A stretch of DNA of 64,000 nucleotides from Phallus indusiatus (GCA_027605045.1 JAQFWX010000083.1:62001-126000), one strand, 5' to 3'; counted from the first letter of the stretch, positions 47,683-59,826 are shown. Numbers and translations are program-made. Notes: a model not told the origin generated them from the sequence alone.

Positions 47683-49816
47683 TAATTTCGTGATTTCACA
47701 AATGTACTGTATGATTTGATCTGAATAAAAAAATTTCTCTCATGTAAAATCAACTCGGTGAATATTGACGTGTGATAATGACCAACACTCATGACCCAAG
47801 ATTGCGTTCAAGTTCAATTTGACGAACCTACCAGAACCTACCTTCCTCTCGTTTTGGCTGGAAGCAGTCATTATTTTTTTCTGATCTGCAATATATGCGG
47901 CCACAAAGGCCATGGGTATTCGGAATTGGGCAAAGTCGATTTTCACATCACGTCAGGACAGGCTGCCTCCGAAAAACTGGCATGTTATGCCCGGACTAAG
48001 GCCCTTTCAATTCAAAAGTTCATTGACTTCGTCCCTGCAATATACAATTAGAGGCCCAGTTTTTATCTCTCATTTACGAAGGGTCCTCGCAATATTCCAT
48101 GATTACTGGAATACATACTATTGCGTATTCAAACACCTGTAGGCTTTCTGGCGTTTGTTGCAATATAACGATGAATTCACGGGCATCAGGGTTCAATTAG
48201 CATAATGTACGCCCGCTTCAGAGTATATTTCTCTTGTTCCTTGAGTTCAAGTTATATATTAATATGCAGCACCATCAAGATTCTAGACTTTATATCGGGT
48301 ATGTGAACTCAGGGCATGATGCATGATCGACGATCGTTCTGATCCATCGTTTATATGTAATACGTACATAATGTCGTTCTCTCCGCCGAAATGGGTGCCC
48401 CGCTCTTCATAATTGGGTCTCGTCCCTCCTTAACTGTGAATCGAGATTTATCTCGAGAGCGAGGGAAAACCTTGAGGATATTGCTATCACGAAGTATCGC
48501 AATTAACCCAATTCATTTCCAAAAAAAGCACATAGGCAAGTCAATTGTGTATATAAGTGAATACACACTAGATCATGATATTTCAATATTAGATTGTCGT
48601 TGCGCGGAGACCATCCCTTTCCGCCCTAAAGAATAGGCTGACCTATACCGTAGTAGATCTCAGTCAGCTCTCCACAAGTTTTCATTGAATGTCTGCGTTT
48701 CATTCAAGCCTTCCGTTCATACCACAAGGTATATGTATCGTGAACGCTGGTCTTCGTGCTCGTGTCCCGAAGCATGGCCCCATGCTTCCGCTCTTCGGCT
48801 GGTTTTACTGTACTAGTACATACATTCAAGGGAAAATTTTGGTACCTTGGGAGTATGAGGACTGTATTGTAATAGTGATTGATCGAAGCCAACGGAGCTG
48901 TGAAGTCATTCAATATATTTCCTGCTTCTTTTATCTACAAGTTCAAATTTTTAATATTCTCTGCCAATTCAGTGTCACGTCTTGAGAAAACATTTATGAG
49001 TTGTTTATGAGAGACTACACCGTTTACGTGACTAAAACTGCCGGGCATGCATTTAATTACTATGCTTTCTCGGCTAGGCCTGTATACGTAGCCATTTCGT
49101 CGCTTAGGGTCTTCTGTTCAATTGAAAGCTAACTACAGAGAAGTTAGTACATACATGTACTTTAGGTCTCAACCCTTGATTTCTGGATTTCCTTCTATTA
49201 GGCTTCTTTTGCGCCAATCACGAAGCTGTGTTTATTGTATAGGAATAGGTTATACTATCATGTCTCCTGCCGGGTAATCTAAGCATGCGCAGAGATCAAT
49301 GAATGAGGCCTTATGATAAAACTATCATTATACTTGGAGTACTTTGTCTGGTGTATGTTGATGAAGTATATGTATTGTGCAATTCCTTGAATTTGAGTCG
49401 GCTGTGATACCAAATGGAGCGAGAATTGCCGTCGGTTTTCCTATTTTATCCCTACGCCAATAAAATACGCACGCGAATCATGCCCCGCTTCTTTCAATGT
49501 TGTGTCGCGTGCTCGTAGTTTGTTTCCGTCCGTCTGGCTTCGACCTCGCAACTGAACTCTATTTCATATTCCGAAGATTAACTGATTGATTGATTGTTGA
49601 TTGAATGACCGATTTTTTTACAAGCCTTGCTGTTACATTATATACACACGAGTCTACGATGGTGGATGTATCAATGGTAAATAACGACAAAAAAAGTACG
49701 GAGAAAATCGTATATGAATATATGAATACTGAATTACAGGTTTCCTAATACTCTAAAATAACATGTAACAAAATACTCAAATCAAAAAAACTTTTCAGAT
49801 AACAAAACAATTGTGT
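47683..49816. other. Intergenic, 2.1 kb
   Basis: Between the convergent reductase and WOPR genes. Short frames at 47791-48142, 48391-48636 and 48689-48985 show no domain and have poor codon patterns. I see no gene, repeat or transposon end. The right part is the 3' flank of the WOPR gene. Confidence 0.4.
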
Positions 49817-51356
49817 TCAATAATACGCTGCAGAGTATGCTGCTGAATCGGGGTAGTAATAAGAATGAGGCTGGTTGTGATCGTGGAAAGTATAGTAATA
49901 TTGGCCGTTATAAACGTTGACGTGGATATCCTCGACATCTGCATAAGCTTCTCCGTAGTCCATTAATGGTTGCGACGGAAACACGACAACAGGGGACGGA
50001 GGCAATGAATCCTCGGTTGTGGAGTTTGGATCATTATTGAGGGGAAGCTGAAGCTGATGCTGCTGTTCTTGTTGATGATGCTGGTGATGGTGATGGGAAG
50101 GAAGGTGGGAATAGCGTTGAGAACAAGGGGAGTATTCGGTTGACCAGGAGCTGCCAGAATGGAGACCAATTGAGTCCGAGCTTGAAGAAAAGGAGGAAGA
50201 CACGACCGAAATGTCACGATCGGAGTCAGGCTCGAGCTCAGGTCCCGTAACAATACCAGTTTGAGTGGAGGATGTGCTAACGCCAGGAAGGGGTGGAAAC
50301 GGCAATGATACCGGAGATGATGTCGATGACGATGATGATGAGGACGACGGGGATGACGACGATATTTGCGGCGACGTCAGGTCTGCAATACCCGGATGGT
50401 ATTCTGGACTTTCTTTGGTCCCGGCGTGCTCGAGGAAGGGTGTTGTCCAGGGTAGAGGAGTCAGCATGCGAAGGGTCGCGTTCGCTTCGAATATCGGCCT
50501 TGATGTGCCTTCAAATACGTCTGCCACATCTGAGAGAATCCTGGGATGACGCAGGGTTGGATTTTCTGAGGGCGCTGTGAGTCTACCATCGAGGATGTCC
50601 TCCAAAGTGTAATACGCGACGACATGCCACGTTTCCTTTGGCAGTGTGATTGTAAAGGTCTATTACATAAAACGCATAGGTGAAACAAAAAAAAGGTTCA
50701 AATCAGCATTCCCTTTTTTTGAAAAAAAAATAATAATTAAATGAATTGACTCACTTTTTTGACAAGCCCGCCTCTCCTGAAAATATCGTCAGGTCTAGAG
50801 TATCCGCTATTGGAATACATGTCTAAATATTCTAGTTCCCCTCTGTTAAACAGCGAGCTGGCCAGGTTTCGAATATATTTTCGCCGTGGAGAGTCAGCAG
50901 ACGAGTCTGGGCTATGTCCTAACAAGCGAGCGGCGGTCCGGCTTCGGGCCCCGCCTCTCTTAGCCATTTCGCGGTAGACCTTGTGGACGTGTGTTTTTTC
51001 AGGCTTTGTTCACAATGAATGACAAAAAAACGTACGAGGAATTTGTTTTGCACGCGACTTGGACTCCACGGATATCCATCTGTCCAGCGTTTCATGTAAC
51101 TTTCTTCTTCATTCCATAAGAACACGGAACCGGAGCGAATGAAGGCTCTTTGTTCAACGATGTCGAGGCGACGGCGAAATCGTGGTATGAAACCAAGCCT
51201 TGCAGCAGTTACCAGTAAAGCTGCGTCGTCTGTCAAAACATGGAATTGAGAAGCTGGTTTAGCGTGTGGCGCGGAGGTTGCTGAGCACTGTGTCCTTACA
51301 TTGATCTGCCACAAGACCATGGAAAGATGCTGACGCCGAGGATCCATCTGAGCCAT
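49817..51356 (-). CDS. WOPR-domain regulator (Gti1/Pac2/Wor1 family)
   Basis: A fungal DNA-binding regulator, about 460 residues in three exons. Introns are 51035-50980 (GTACGT...CACAAG) and one with a GTGAGT donor just after GGLVKK. The first half of the WOPR domain shows DAALLVTAARLGFIPRF, RAFIRSGSVFLWNEEES, MKRWTDGYPWSPSR and KFLVYREM. The second half shows GLVKKTFTITLPKETWHVV and AYYTLEDILDGRL. The two halves are separated by a short basic linker (RSRTAARLLG), as in the family. The C-terminal 200 residues are low complexity: Ser runs (about 50338-50290), HHHHQHHQQEQQHQLQ and a Tyr-rich end. Relatives control morphological switching, sporulation and virulence programmes. I used the ATG at 51356; the nearby ATG at 51347 is equally possible. 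Confidence 0.85.
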
Positions 51357-52090
51357 CTCTCTCCATGTTGCGCGAAATAATAGGGTAGAAAGGAAAGGAA
51401 GGAAATGAAGTTGAGAATTAAAAAGAGGACAAAGAGAGAAAAATAAAGAAAAAAGCCGAGGTGGTCGTTTTTTCGTTTTTTTCCTTTGAAGAACAAGAAG
51501 AAAACTTGTTAAATATATATTTTTACCAGAAGTGGGGAGGGGGATGTTTCGCTTAAACGTCTATATTTATTGGGGTCGCGTAGCGAAAAGATTTGATTCT
51601 ACATAGGATCGTATTAGATCGTCCTACTTCTCGTCGGAGGATGTGATCTGTATCCGATGCACCTGAAAGAGAAGTACACAGACGGATACAAATATGGATC
51701 CGTATACGGCGTAACCATGTATTGTGCAACCCACATAAGTTGCTTATCATATTTTTTTTTCCATCAATCCCCTTGCTTTTTTCGCTCTAGCGTCGATCAC
51801 TCATCGCAATCGACAGGGTCGCGTTCGTTCAGATTGATGGAAAAGGTCGACCAAACCAACAAAGACAGACTAAAAAGTGCTTGGAATCGAATATGGTAAC
51901 ACGTATTTGTATTATATATATTGAATGTAGCAAGACACTAGAACCGAGGACTATTTAGGCAGGGATTGGTCCGAACGACGGGTCTTTGTGGCTTTCTAGT
52001 GTACGTTCTCTGGTCACGCAGATGAACTATCCTTTCTCTAAAAGGAATGACTGAAGAACGATTTTCTTTTCCTTTTTCTTTTTCACATCC
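51357..52090. other. Upstream region of the WOPR gene
   Basis: About 0.7 kb. It contains an A/G-rich stretch on the plus strand at 51380-51440 that would be a pyrimidine-rich leader for the minus-strand WOPR gene. Long 5' leaders are usual for this regulator family. No gene is recognised. Confidence 0.4.
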
Positions 52091-52255
52091 CTAAGCCACT
52101 TCTTCATCTGGGATGGCCAGACCTCCGGCGATCCTAGTGTCCTTGTCAGAGGTTGTGTCTTGTTTGACCCGCTTCGTATGCATGAGAGTATAGTTTTGTA
52201 CATGCGATCGAGATGTGTACGCCGTCAACTGCCCTTTTTCGCCAATGACCAACAT
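52091..52255 (-). CDS. Small hypothetical protein or 3' exon, 54 residues
   Basis: An open frame running from an ATG at 52255 to a TAG at 52091. It reads MLVIGEKGQLTAYTSRSHVQ, then HTKRVKQDTTSDKD and a tail GGLAIPDEEVA. It is hydrophilic and well balanced in composition, not like random translation. A possible AG acceptor (TGCATGCAG) lies just upstream at about 52273, so this could be the last exon of a gene whose first exon is not recognised. I do not know the family. Confidence 0.35.
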   Translation of the reverse strand: MLVIGEKGQLTAYTSRSHVQNYTLMHTKRVKQDTTSDKDTRIAGGLAIPDEEVA

Positions 52256-53487
52256 AGTGATATTGATACCTGCATGCAGAGGCCGAATCGAAGACGGGCA
52301 AAAAAATCAACAGTAGGTATGATTGTAACAATAAACACATACTTATCAAGCAATAGGTATATTACGGAAGACGCTGCGGGGGGGTTGACCTGTTTCAGAT
52401 ACATATATATATATATCTTAGTGCAAATCTCAAAGCAAAATCTCAAAAATGAAGCGGGGAACATTTTTTAAAAAATTTTTTTTGTCAAGTTAATGAAAGC
52501 GCGGAAGCAAACTATTCCCCTGTGTTACATGGGTCATCCGGGCGCAAACGTCACAAGATGAGATGCGAGCGGATGAATGCTCTTTTCTGTCCAAAAAACC
52601 AATCAGGAGTTTTTCGTTTGTACCTCATTTTTTCTTCCCTTTGGACAATCAAATTGATTCATATGTTGTATCGTAGATATATTTGTATATACATTTGTAT
52701 TATGACGTTACGCGTTACGCGTTTCGCTTCGACATCTTTAGGCGTTTCTTCTTCTCCACTACTCCAGTCTAGTATATCTCAGGCGGCGCAATATCAAGAA
52801 GAAAAGTGGAGATTAAAACTTCACAAAAATTGACGAAAAAGATGAAGTAATGGGAGTTCATAGCATGACTACGCACGAAATAATTCGTTGTCCTGTGGAG
52901 TGAAAGAAACGCCGAAACCGTTATGTTTTTGTTTATTATTTTTGTACGGCGTGTATACTCCGGGGGCTTTGTAAGTAAACGAGAGACCAATTAGTAAATT
53001 GCCCTACATGTTCCCCTTCAAGGAAATTCCAGTTTGCCATGTGATGACTTCTTGGTATACGGACCGTGATATGATACATCGTGAATACGTCGCCTAGATA
53101 GTCGTCCCAAAAGAAAAAGGCGAGTGGACGCAAGTGAAAAACCCTGAAGACCAAAAATGGCGAGCGCGCCCCGCCCGCGTAAATATTTAAACATTTAAAC
53201 GGTGGACCCAGTACGACCCAGCATTGTACTGTATATACAGCTTAATTTAATTCCGGAACCAATTTGCTTTAGCTACCGGTACCGTCTAAAGATGGCCACG
53301 GGATTATGAACATTCGATCGGCGGTGATTGAGATTGGGCAGATGTTACCTTTTTTTTTCTGAACCGAGACCTAATACCGAGACGCTTTCAAAGAAAGAAA
53401 GGGATCAAAATCGCTTACCTAAGAATACGGCCTTATATTTATATTTCGAGCCTGTCAAAGTGCCAAAGAAGTGCGCCAAGCCAATCC
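52256..53487. other. Intergenic up to the CACTA-like element
   Basis: About 1.2 kb with an AT microsatellite near 52400-52415 and no convincing gene. Short frames on both strands at 52522-53154 have no recognisable content. Confidence 0.4.
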
Positions 53488-53509
53488 CACTGTGGAAAAA
53501 ACTGCCACT

Positions 53510-53770
53510 GAAGTAAGTGGTATTCAGTGGGTATGACCACTGAGTGACATTATTTAGTGGTCGGGTAGTGGTTATATCCACTGATAGTCAGTGGGATATC
53601 AGCGGTAGTCAGTGGTCAGTGGAAAATCAGTGGTCATGAACCACTGAGTTTGGAATTCAGTGGTAATTCAGCGGTAATGGAACCACTGACATTCAGTGGT
53701 GGTGGGTCAGTGGATGACAATATTCAGTGGGTCTATACCATTGAGTTTTCATGTTAGTGGACACTGGCAT
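53510..53770. repeat. Left subterminal CAGTGG repeat block
   Basis: Over a dozen CAGTGG or CCACTG units in mixed orientation with variable spacers, inside the left end of the CACTA-like element. They are probably transposase-binding sites. Confidence 0.7.
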
Positions 53771-53903
53771 ACCAGCTCGTAATTAATTATTATTTTGTAG
53801 TGAAAATATTTTTTTGTTAACTATAAGAATTATCAATACATGTTATCAGCACGTGACGTGACGCGTGGCGCGTAACACCCTGTGTTTCAATCGGAGTTGA
53901 AAA

Positions 53904-54167
53904 ATGACTGTATGCGCGTGTCATGGTTTTAAAGCACTTTACTTTTTTCTCCCCCCCCAATCTCGCTCTCTCCTCCCACCACCATCCACACCGTCGTTCA
54001 CACCGCCGTCTACACCACCTTTCCCACCACCGTTCACATCACCGTCTACACCACCATCCAACGCACCATCATCGACACCTCATCATCCGCCCATTTCGCC
54101 TCATCCGCAGCCAGTGACGTGTCGTGCCGTTTGCCATGCATTGCAGAGTTATCGCGCCGGTGAGTAG
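53904..54167 (+). CDS. Proline/serine-rich frame inside the CACTA-like element
   Basis: An 87-codon open frame with a PPSTPSFTPPSTPPFPPP-type low-complexity core from a CCACC/CACC-rich repeat. It ends in CRAVCHALQSYRAGE, after which a GTGAGT donor allows splicing. It may be a captured host exon or a chance frame over a repeat. It is not a transposase. Confidence 0.25.
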   Translation: MTVCACHGFKALYFFLPPQSRSLLPPPSTPSFTPPSTPPFPPPFTSPSTPPSNAPSSTPHHPPISPHPQPVTCRAVCHALQSYRAGE

Positions 54168-54473
54168 GTTGGCTTTTTTTTAATGGACACGCGGCAATGG
54201 ATAATGTCTAACGTGCAGGAGACTTTGCTATTCGCACCATGCGCTTCGCGGGACTAAGGGTACGGGGCCTGGGTGCGGTTGGGAGGCCAGTTGTCATCAG
54301 TATGTTTAGTTAGTCTTATTAGCATCATTAGCCTAGATTTTGTCGTGTATATGTGTAAGTATGTGAATCTTATTACAAATAAACAATAAAATTACATAAT
54401 AATAATCACAGAGGGAGAAAATAAACGAAAAATAAATGCACCGGCCAAAAAACGCTAGACTTATCACTTAATT

Positions 54474-54640
54474 GTCAGTGGAAGAAAATACCACTGAGCG
54501 CCACTGAAATTCAGTGGTTTGTACCACGGAAACGGCGGAAGTTCCGCTGATTTTCAGTGGTCAGACCACTGACAAACCACTGGTATTCCGCAGGTGTATC
54601 CACTGGGTCACCACTGGGTATCAGTGGTATTCAGTAGCGA
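54474..54640. repeat. Right subterminal CAGTGG repeat block
   Basis: The mirror of the left block: CAGTGG/CCACTG units next to the right terminal inverted repeat. Confidence 0.7.
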
Positions 54641-54654
54641 TATTTTCCACAGTG

Positions 54655-55344
54655 TCCCTCACATGGACAACTTTTGGCCAGGCAATATTTGGTACTGGTG
54701 TCAATATAACAAAGTGTTTCGGTCAGCCAGTATGAACTAGTGGGGATTAGTGTACACCCTAAAACAGGTCAAATGAGCCTGTTCTCAGGGATAGTAGTCG
54801 TGACCATGATATAGTGATAGGTGCACGTTTGTTTCCAAGCAAAATGTCTCAATATTGACGGTTTATATATATCTGATCTCACTTAAATATACAATCCTTT
54901 TTTTTTAAGTAAAGAAGAGGTTTGAGGTGTTTGAGTTTTGGTATCCGCGTAATCTCAACCTTAAGACAATAAAATCAAATTTGCAAATTAAAAGGCGTTT
55001 TCTCGAGCTGCTTCTATGGTTGTATACTTGTATTATTACCGACAAGTGGCTGATTCGTAATACCCTAGTTTTCGCTATGAAATTTTCGAGCTAAATGCAT
55101 TATGAGCCATGCACTGTTAAAACAGACAGGCAAATCTGAAACTCCTAGCAGCGGAACGGTGTCAACGCGGCAACGCAAGAGCAGCTAGCGACTGGCTTTC
55201 TCATAGTCAGGGTCACGCCATCATCACACAAATGGTCTAGGCGCTATGAGCGGGCGCCTTTTGTTTGTCAGCACCTGGCCGCGCCCCCTGCCCTCCCCAG
55301 CTACAGCCCATGAGACCGCCGTTTCGTGGTGGTATCAGCGGCAA
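54655..55344. other. Intergenic upstream of the transporter
   Basis: About 0.7 kb of promoter region. It is AT-rich up to 55090, then more GC-rich near the gene. An in-frame ATG at 55246 could extend the transporter. No other gene. Confidence 0.4.
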
Positions 55345-57098
55345 ATGTCATTCACCAGTTCTTCAATAGACCGAGCACGATACCAACATGTAGACCAGAG
55401 TGCTGAAAACATTGGTGTCTCAGCGAACTTTTACGAGCAGGGGCTTCAAACAGCGGGGATACACTTTGCGTCTATCGACGAGAAAAAACGGCTTTGGTGG
55501 AAAAATGCTTTGATCACTGCAGGATGCATTGCTTCTTGGTAGGTCATTTCTTGATTGGACCATCTTCCGAAATTTGAGCGTAAATCAGGTTCTTCTTTGC
55601 TACTCTTTTGTCCGTGTATAACAAGTGGATGTTCGACCCAAATCGTTTCGGATTTCCTTATCCATTCTTCGTTACTTGCTTGCATATGTGGATTCAGTTC
55701 CTTCTTGCTGCTCTTGTCCGTTATCTGTGGCCAAGACGTTTCCGACCCCCGGAGAGACCAAACATTCGCCAGTATACGTAGGTACACATCCCTTTCGTTT
55801 GATCGCGCCGTTTTACAAGAGCTCCTTTCTTTTGCCAAGAATAAAAATTGTTCCCACGGCACTGGCTACAGCAGCAGATATCGGACTGTCAAATAGGTCC
55901 TTGCAAACAATTACTCTAACTTTTTATAGTACGTGCTATTTCAATTCTGGGGCAGCAAACGCTTACCGAATGACGACCCTTTTGGCCGACTTCACCATTT
56001 CACAGCAATGGTCAAAAATTCCTCCCTCATTTTTGTCCTACTATTCGCGTTCCTATTTCGCCTCGAAATATTCTCACTCCGTCTCGTTGGCGTCATCTTT
56101 CTCATCTTGGTAGGCGAGGTCCTTATGGTGGCCACCGAAACCGAATTCTCTTTGACAGGCTTCATACTTGTCATCTCAGCCAGCGCGTCCGGTGGTCTTA
56201 GATGGTCGTTAACCCAACTTCTTCTGAAACGAAACAAAAAGACAGGAGAAAACCTCGGACTCGATACCCCTCCTGCTGCCTTGTTCTGGATGACTCCGGC
56301 CATGGGCGTCAGTTTAGCCATTTTGAGCATGATAGTACATGGGTTGGACATTTTCAGAAATAAGTTTTTTGATGGTTTCAGCTCGTCCTTTTGGACTTGT
56401 GTCTATATTTTATTCCCTGGTGTCATCGCTTTTTGCATGGTGATAAGCGAATTCTAGTAATACCTTTCAACCCTCGTGCTTAATTATCTCTTATTAATCA
56501 TTCCCCCACCCCTCTATAGTATCCTTAAAAGGGCTGGTGTCGTCCCAATGTCGATAGCGGGAATTTTCAAGGAGGTGGCTACCATGTCCGCATCGGCCTT
56601 GGTTTTTGGGGATGAATTAACCCCTTTGAATGTTACCGGCATAGCGATCGCTTTTTGCGGTTAGTCTGAGACGCTCCCTTCCTTTTTCTTTTCAGCGCGT
56701 CTTACCAAATATAATCTAGGCATTGTCCTCTTCACATACCACAAATATAGTAAATCTCTCGAATCAACTGTACCCGTAGACACGCATGGCAATCCTGTAG
56801 AAGAGGATGATATCGACATTGTAGAAGAGTATACCCCTGGTGCATTTGGATTGGAAGAGAGTCAAACGTTTAATGGGGGTAGCAGAGAAATTACATTGGT
56901 TCGTTGCCCTTGCTTGTATTACAATATTAATCGGTCTTTGACGTTGCATGATATCAGGATTCTGCTAGAAGTCCATTGTTTGCTATAGGCCCTGAAGACG
57001 ACAGCGACAATGACGACGAAAGTCGCACATTAGTCTCAAATTCAGGAAATGGCCACAGTGTCAACGTAGATGTTGAAGACTCAAAACCACATCGTTAG
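55345..57098 (+). CDS. Sugar-phosphate/nucleotide-sugar transporter, SLC35C2-like
   Basis: A Golgi/ER-type drug/metabolite superfamily transporter (triose-phosphate translocator branch), closest in pattern to animal SLC35C2. Exons join in frame at GT-AG introns. They show WWKNALITAGCIASW-FFFATLLSVYNKWMF, FGFPYPFFVTCLHM, IVPTALATAADIGLSNRSL, TMVKNSSLIFVLLFAFLF, GEVLMVATETEFSLTGF, ASGGLRWSLTQLLL and PAALFWMTPAMG. These are followed by RAGVVPMSIAGIFKEV, GDELTPLNVTGIAIAFCG and LFTYHKYSKS, which are family signatures. About ten helices are expected. The C-terminal tail is acidic (EEDDIDIVEEY, EDDSDNDDESR). The last intron must use the GTTCGT donor after ITL to reach this tail. I start at 55345; an in-frame ATG at 55246 is possible. 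The substrate is not settled. Confidence 0.85.
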
Positions 57099-59826
57099 TC
57101 TAGAATAGCATACTCATTAAACGAAAACAGAAGAATCCGTGGTGCTGTTATCTATATCGCTATATCGTCTTGCTTTTGCTTCTCCTAGTATACTTGTCCT
57201 ATATTATTTTTGTTAGTGATTTAGATCAATCTAATTTATTAAGCGCAGTTTCAGGTACGTACGACCGTCTTGGACACGGAATTAAGTCAGAGTAGTTTTT
57301 CTTGTCAAAATCAAACCTTGGCTGAACCGAGGCTAAGGGTGTGATTTAGAGTCTGAAATCGAGGGGGGTGATTATTCATAGTACATAGATCGCAGCTTCT
57401 CCTAATACTAAAAGGCAACCTCTAGATTTGACCCGTCTGTCGGAAATTACGTGACGAGCCTGAACTGTCCTAATATGTGCACGTGTGGCTTTACAGATCA
57501 GGTCTTTTTTTTTCTCTGGCGCGAATTGGTTCAGAGATCTATAACATAATATGATTGATTGATAAGATCAATTGACTAATTTGGGACGATGAATTTTAGT
57601 TTTTTTTGAGTCCGCGCGCGCCACTTAATGTTTGTGGACCTAGGCCTAGACGTTCTTATAACATTCTCGCGATATGACGACGACGGCAACAAGCGAGAAC
57701 ATGCTAGCAAGGTCAAGTCTGGGTTCTGATTCACGGAGCGAAAAACAGGAAAGAACACATAATGTACAGAGTATTATGAAGCAGAGCGGATATAGACCTC
57801 AAACAATACAAGGCGAGTTACAGCAGTGCTAGGGGCTTGAGAGATCTGGCCAAACCCCTAGACGACGCGTGATCCATGTTTCTCTAAAATTTATCGATAC
57901 CGACTACGACTGTAGGATTATGAATAGCTTACAAGCCTTTCCGCCTTGATCGTTTTTAGGATCTTTAGGAGGAGGTGGAGGGACTTGAACAATGCTAGGT
58001 TTAGATTGCGTAGAATTGACTAGACTATCAATTTTAACGATAAGTTCTGTGAATGAGCTTTCCATAATTTGCGTTACTTGAACATGGTTTCAGAGACCCT
58101 GTTGCAAAGGATTCAATAGGAGCGGACAAAACACAAAGCTCAGCCTTACATTTTCTACTGATTTGGTAAAGGTTTTTCTCGGTTGGAGATGTGTTCAACA
58201 AGAGGAAATCTTGTATAGAGCTAGTTGTGGAAGTTATCTGGACAAAGGTACTCGGGGATACTTTGATGTTGAAGGGACTTTACGAAAAATGTGGGGCCTT
58301 AAATAAACCAGGAAAGTGTTTATCATGGTTTGTATTTTTACGAAATATTTTGGTAAATTTGGGTTTCTAATCCGCCAATACACAATCAAACAATTAATAT
58401 TTCATATACTGAAAGCGGATCTCTTCTCAATCAGACCTTCCAACTGAGACGAAAAAGATGAATTCCAGAAGGACGGTTCCCCGGTAAATCTGGCCAAATA
58501 TTGAAATCATGCTTCTAGTCTATTACAAAGTACTCAAAGCAACATAATCATCGTTGTCATATCATTGGGGAGATAAGCACTCGTCTAAATGAAATTTGCA
58601 TGTATGGTTCAACATATCAGTGAAGCAACCAGATAGACTGTGTATGGTAAAACTGTTTGTACCACTTATAATGAGAATCATAGGTTTACGGCAGCGTTTC
58701 AGCTCACTAAGCCATTCTAACGTATCACCTTTGAGGCAATCTTAGATCCATACATCACAAGGTCACTCTGGTAGCCGTGCGTGTTTTCCAGATATGACCT
58801 TTTAAGCTTGTATCCATTAAAGAGATCGGATGTTATATGCTGTATATTTGAGTCTCGGACAATTGCGGTGGAGTGGAAATCAAAAAAAAAACGTATTAAC
58901 TCTCCAAATGTTCAAGCTTCGGGCTACTAATTGGACCTTCTATTGTGTTGAGTTTAAGAACCGTTCGGGTGAAGGTGCCACTGACAAAGGGATGATCTAA
59001 CACCGGGTACGGATGCAGAAAGGTCTCATTCTTATTTGCTGTCATAGCCGCTTCATGAACCAACAAGATTCCATTGACTCAGGTCCAGCTTGTGTTGTAA
59101 ATCTATTGACACTTATCAATCTATTTTCATTTATGTTTTGATATATAGGCTGGGAATCGTTTATAAGGTGGAATTGAGAATAGTGCAATGATATGGCATG
59201 TCATGTGAAAAAGGACGACGGGTAGATACTTCAAAAGGTTCATGAGCATATTTTTCTCAAGCTCATATACAATCCTGTACCACTCCCGCAGATCCCAAAC
59301 CATATATGGTAACGGAAAAATTTGTTCCCGACACTAAGCGAGTAAAAGGAAGAAGTTCCTGCGGTGACTAGACAAGTTCTGTCAACAATATCAAAGATGT
59401 CTGTTTCAAATAAATTGTAGGACTATAGAGGCACCTGACATGCAAAAAGTCCGATCTCGATAGGAGTTTGGGAACAAGATGTTACCTGTGATAGTTTATA
59501 ATTAATGAATAATGGACGGACGGGAACGCATGCACGTCCAGAAGCCTAAGCCATAAAAGTATAGATCAACATTTGCAGGAAAAATACTAGAACGGCACAG
59601 GTTGCAGGGAACTTTGAGTTTGAAAAAAAAATAAAGTTCACGTCATTTCTTATCTTCAGAAGCTGGCCACGGGTTGTGATACCAAGAAAGGTTCATAGCT
59701 TCCTAGCGTGGAGATGGAAAAAGAATATGATGCATGATGCTCAACAGGTCATGGAATTACGTTATTGGCTGAAACAGCAACCTGTCTACTGATGCAAGGT
59801 TTCTAAAAACAGGTTGATGGTTTATT
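57099..59826. other. Gene-poor stretch of 2.7 kb
   Basis: Almost no open frames over 60 codons on either strand. It is AT-rich. One short minus-strand frame (57904-58065) has a protein-like composition and is listed separately. I see no inverted or direct terminal repeats, LTR ends or tRNA boxes. It may be old, decayed transposon DNA, but nothing proves it. Confidence 0.4.
57904..58065 (-). CDS. Short protein-like frame, possible exon or relic
   Basis: From ATG 58065 to TAG 57904, 53 codons: MESSFTELIVKIDSLVNSTQ, then VQVPPPPKDPKND and KACKLFII. The composition is amphipathic followed by proline-rich. A GTAAGC donor sits inside it at GCTTGTAAGC, so it might be the first exon of a gene or a retroelement gag-like relic. 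No downstream exon is recognised. Confidence 0.2.
   Translation of the reverse strand: MESSFTELIVKIDSLVNSTQSKPSIVQVPPPPPKDPKNDQGGKACKLFIILQS

Larger units (their letters stand above)
53488..54654. mobile_element. Non-autonomous CACTA-like DNA transposon, about 1.17 kb
   Basis: The ends are inverted repeats: CACTGTGGAAAA at 53488 and TTTTCCACAGTG ending at 54654. They continue imperfectly for about 25 bp. A 3-bp repeat TCC flanks the element (53485-53487 and 54655-54657). Inside both ends, roughly 53510-53770 and 54474-54640, are dense copies of CAGTGG/CCACTG in both orientations, the subterminal repeat pattern of CACTA-type elements. CACTG termini, a 3-bp target duplication and subterminal repeats fit the CACTA superfamily, to which the Plavaka elements of mushrooms belong. 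No transposase frame is present. The interior holds a proline-rich frame (53904-54167). Confidence 0.78.

Noticed and set aside
53510..54640. A CRISPR-like or satellite array (many CAGTGG units)
   Set aside because: Units are short, in both orientations and irregularly spaced, and lie just inside inverted termini. They are subterminal transposon repeats. The DNA is eukaryotic.
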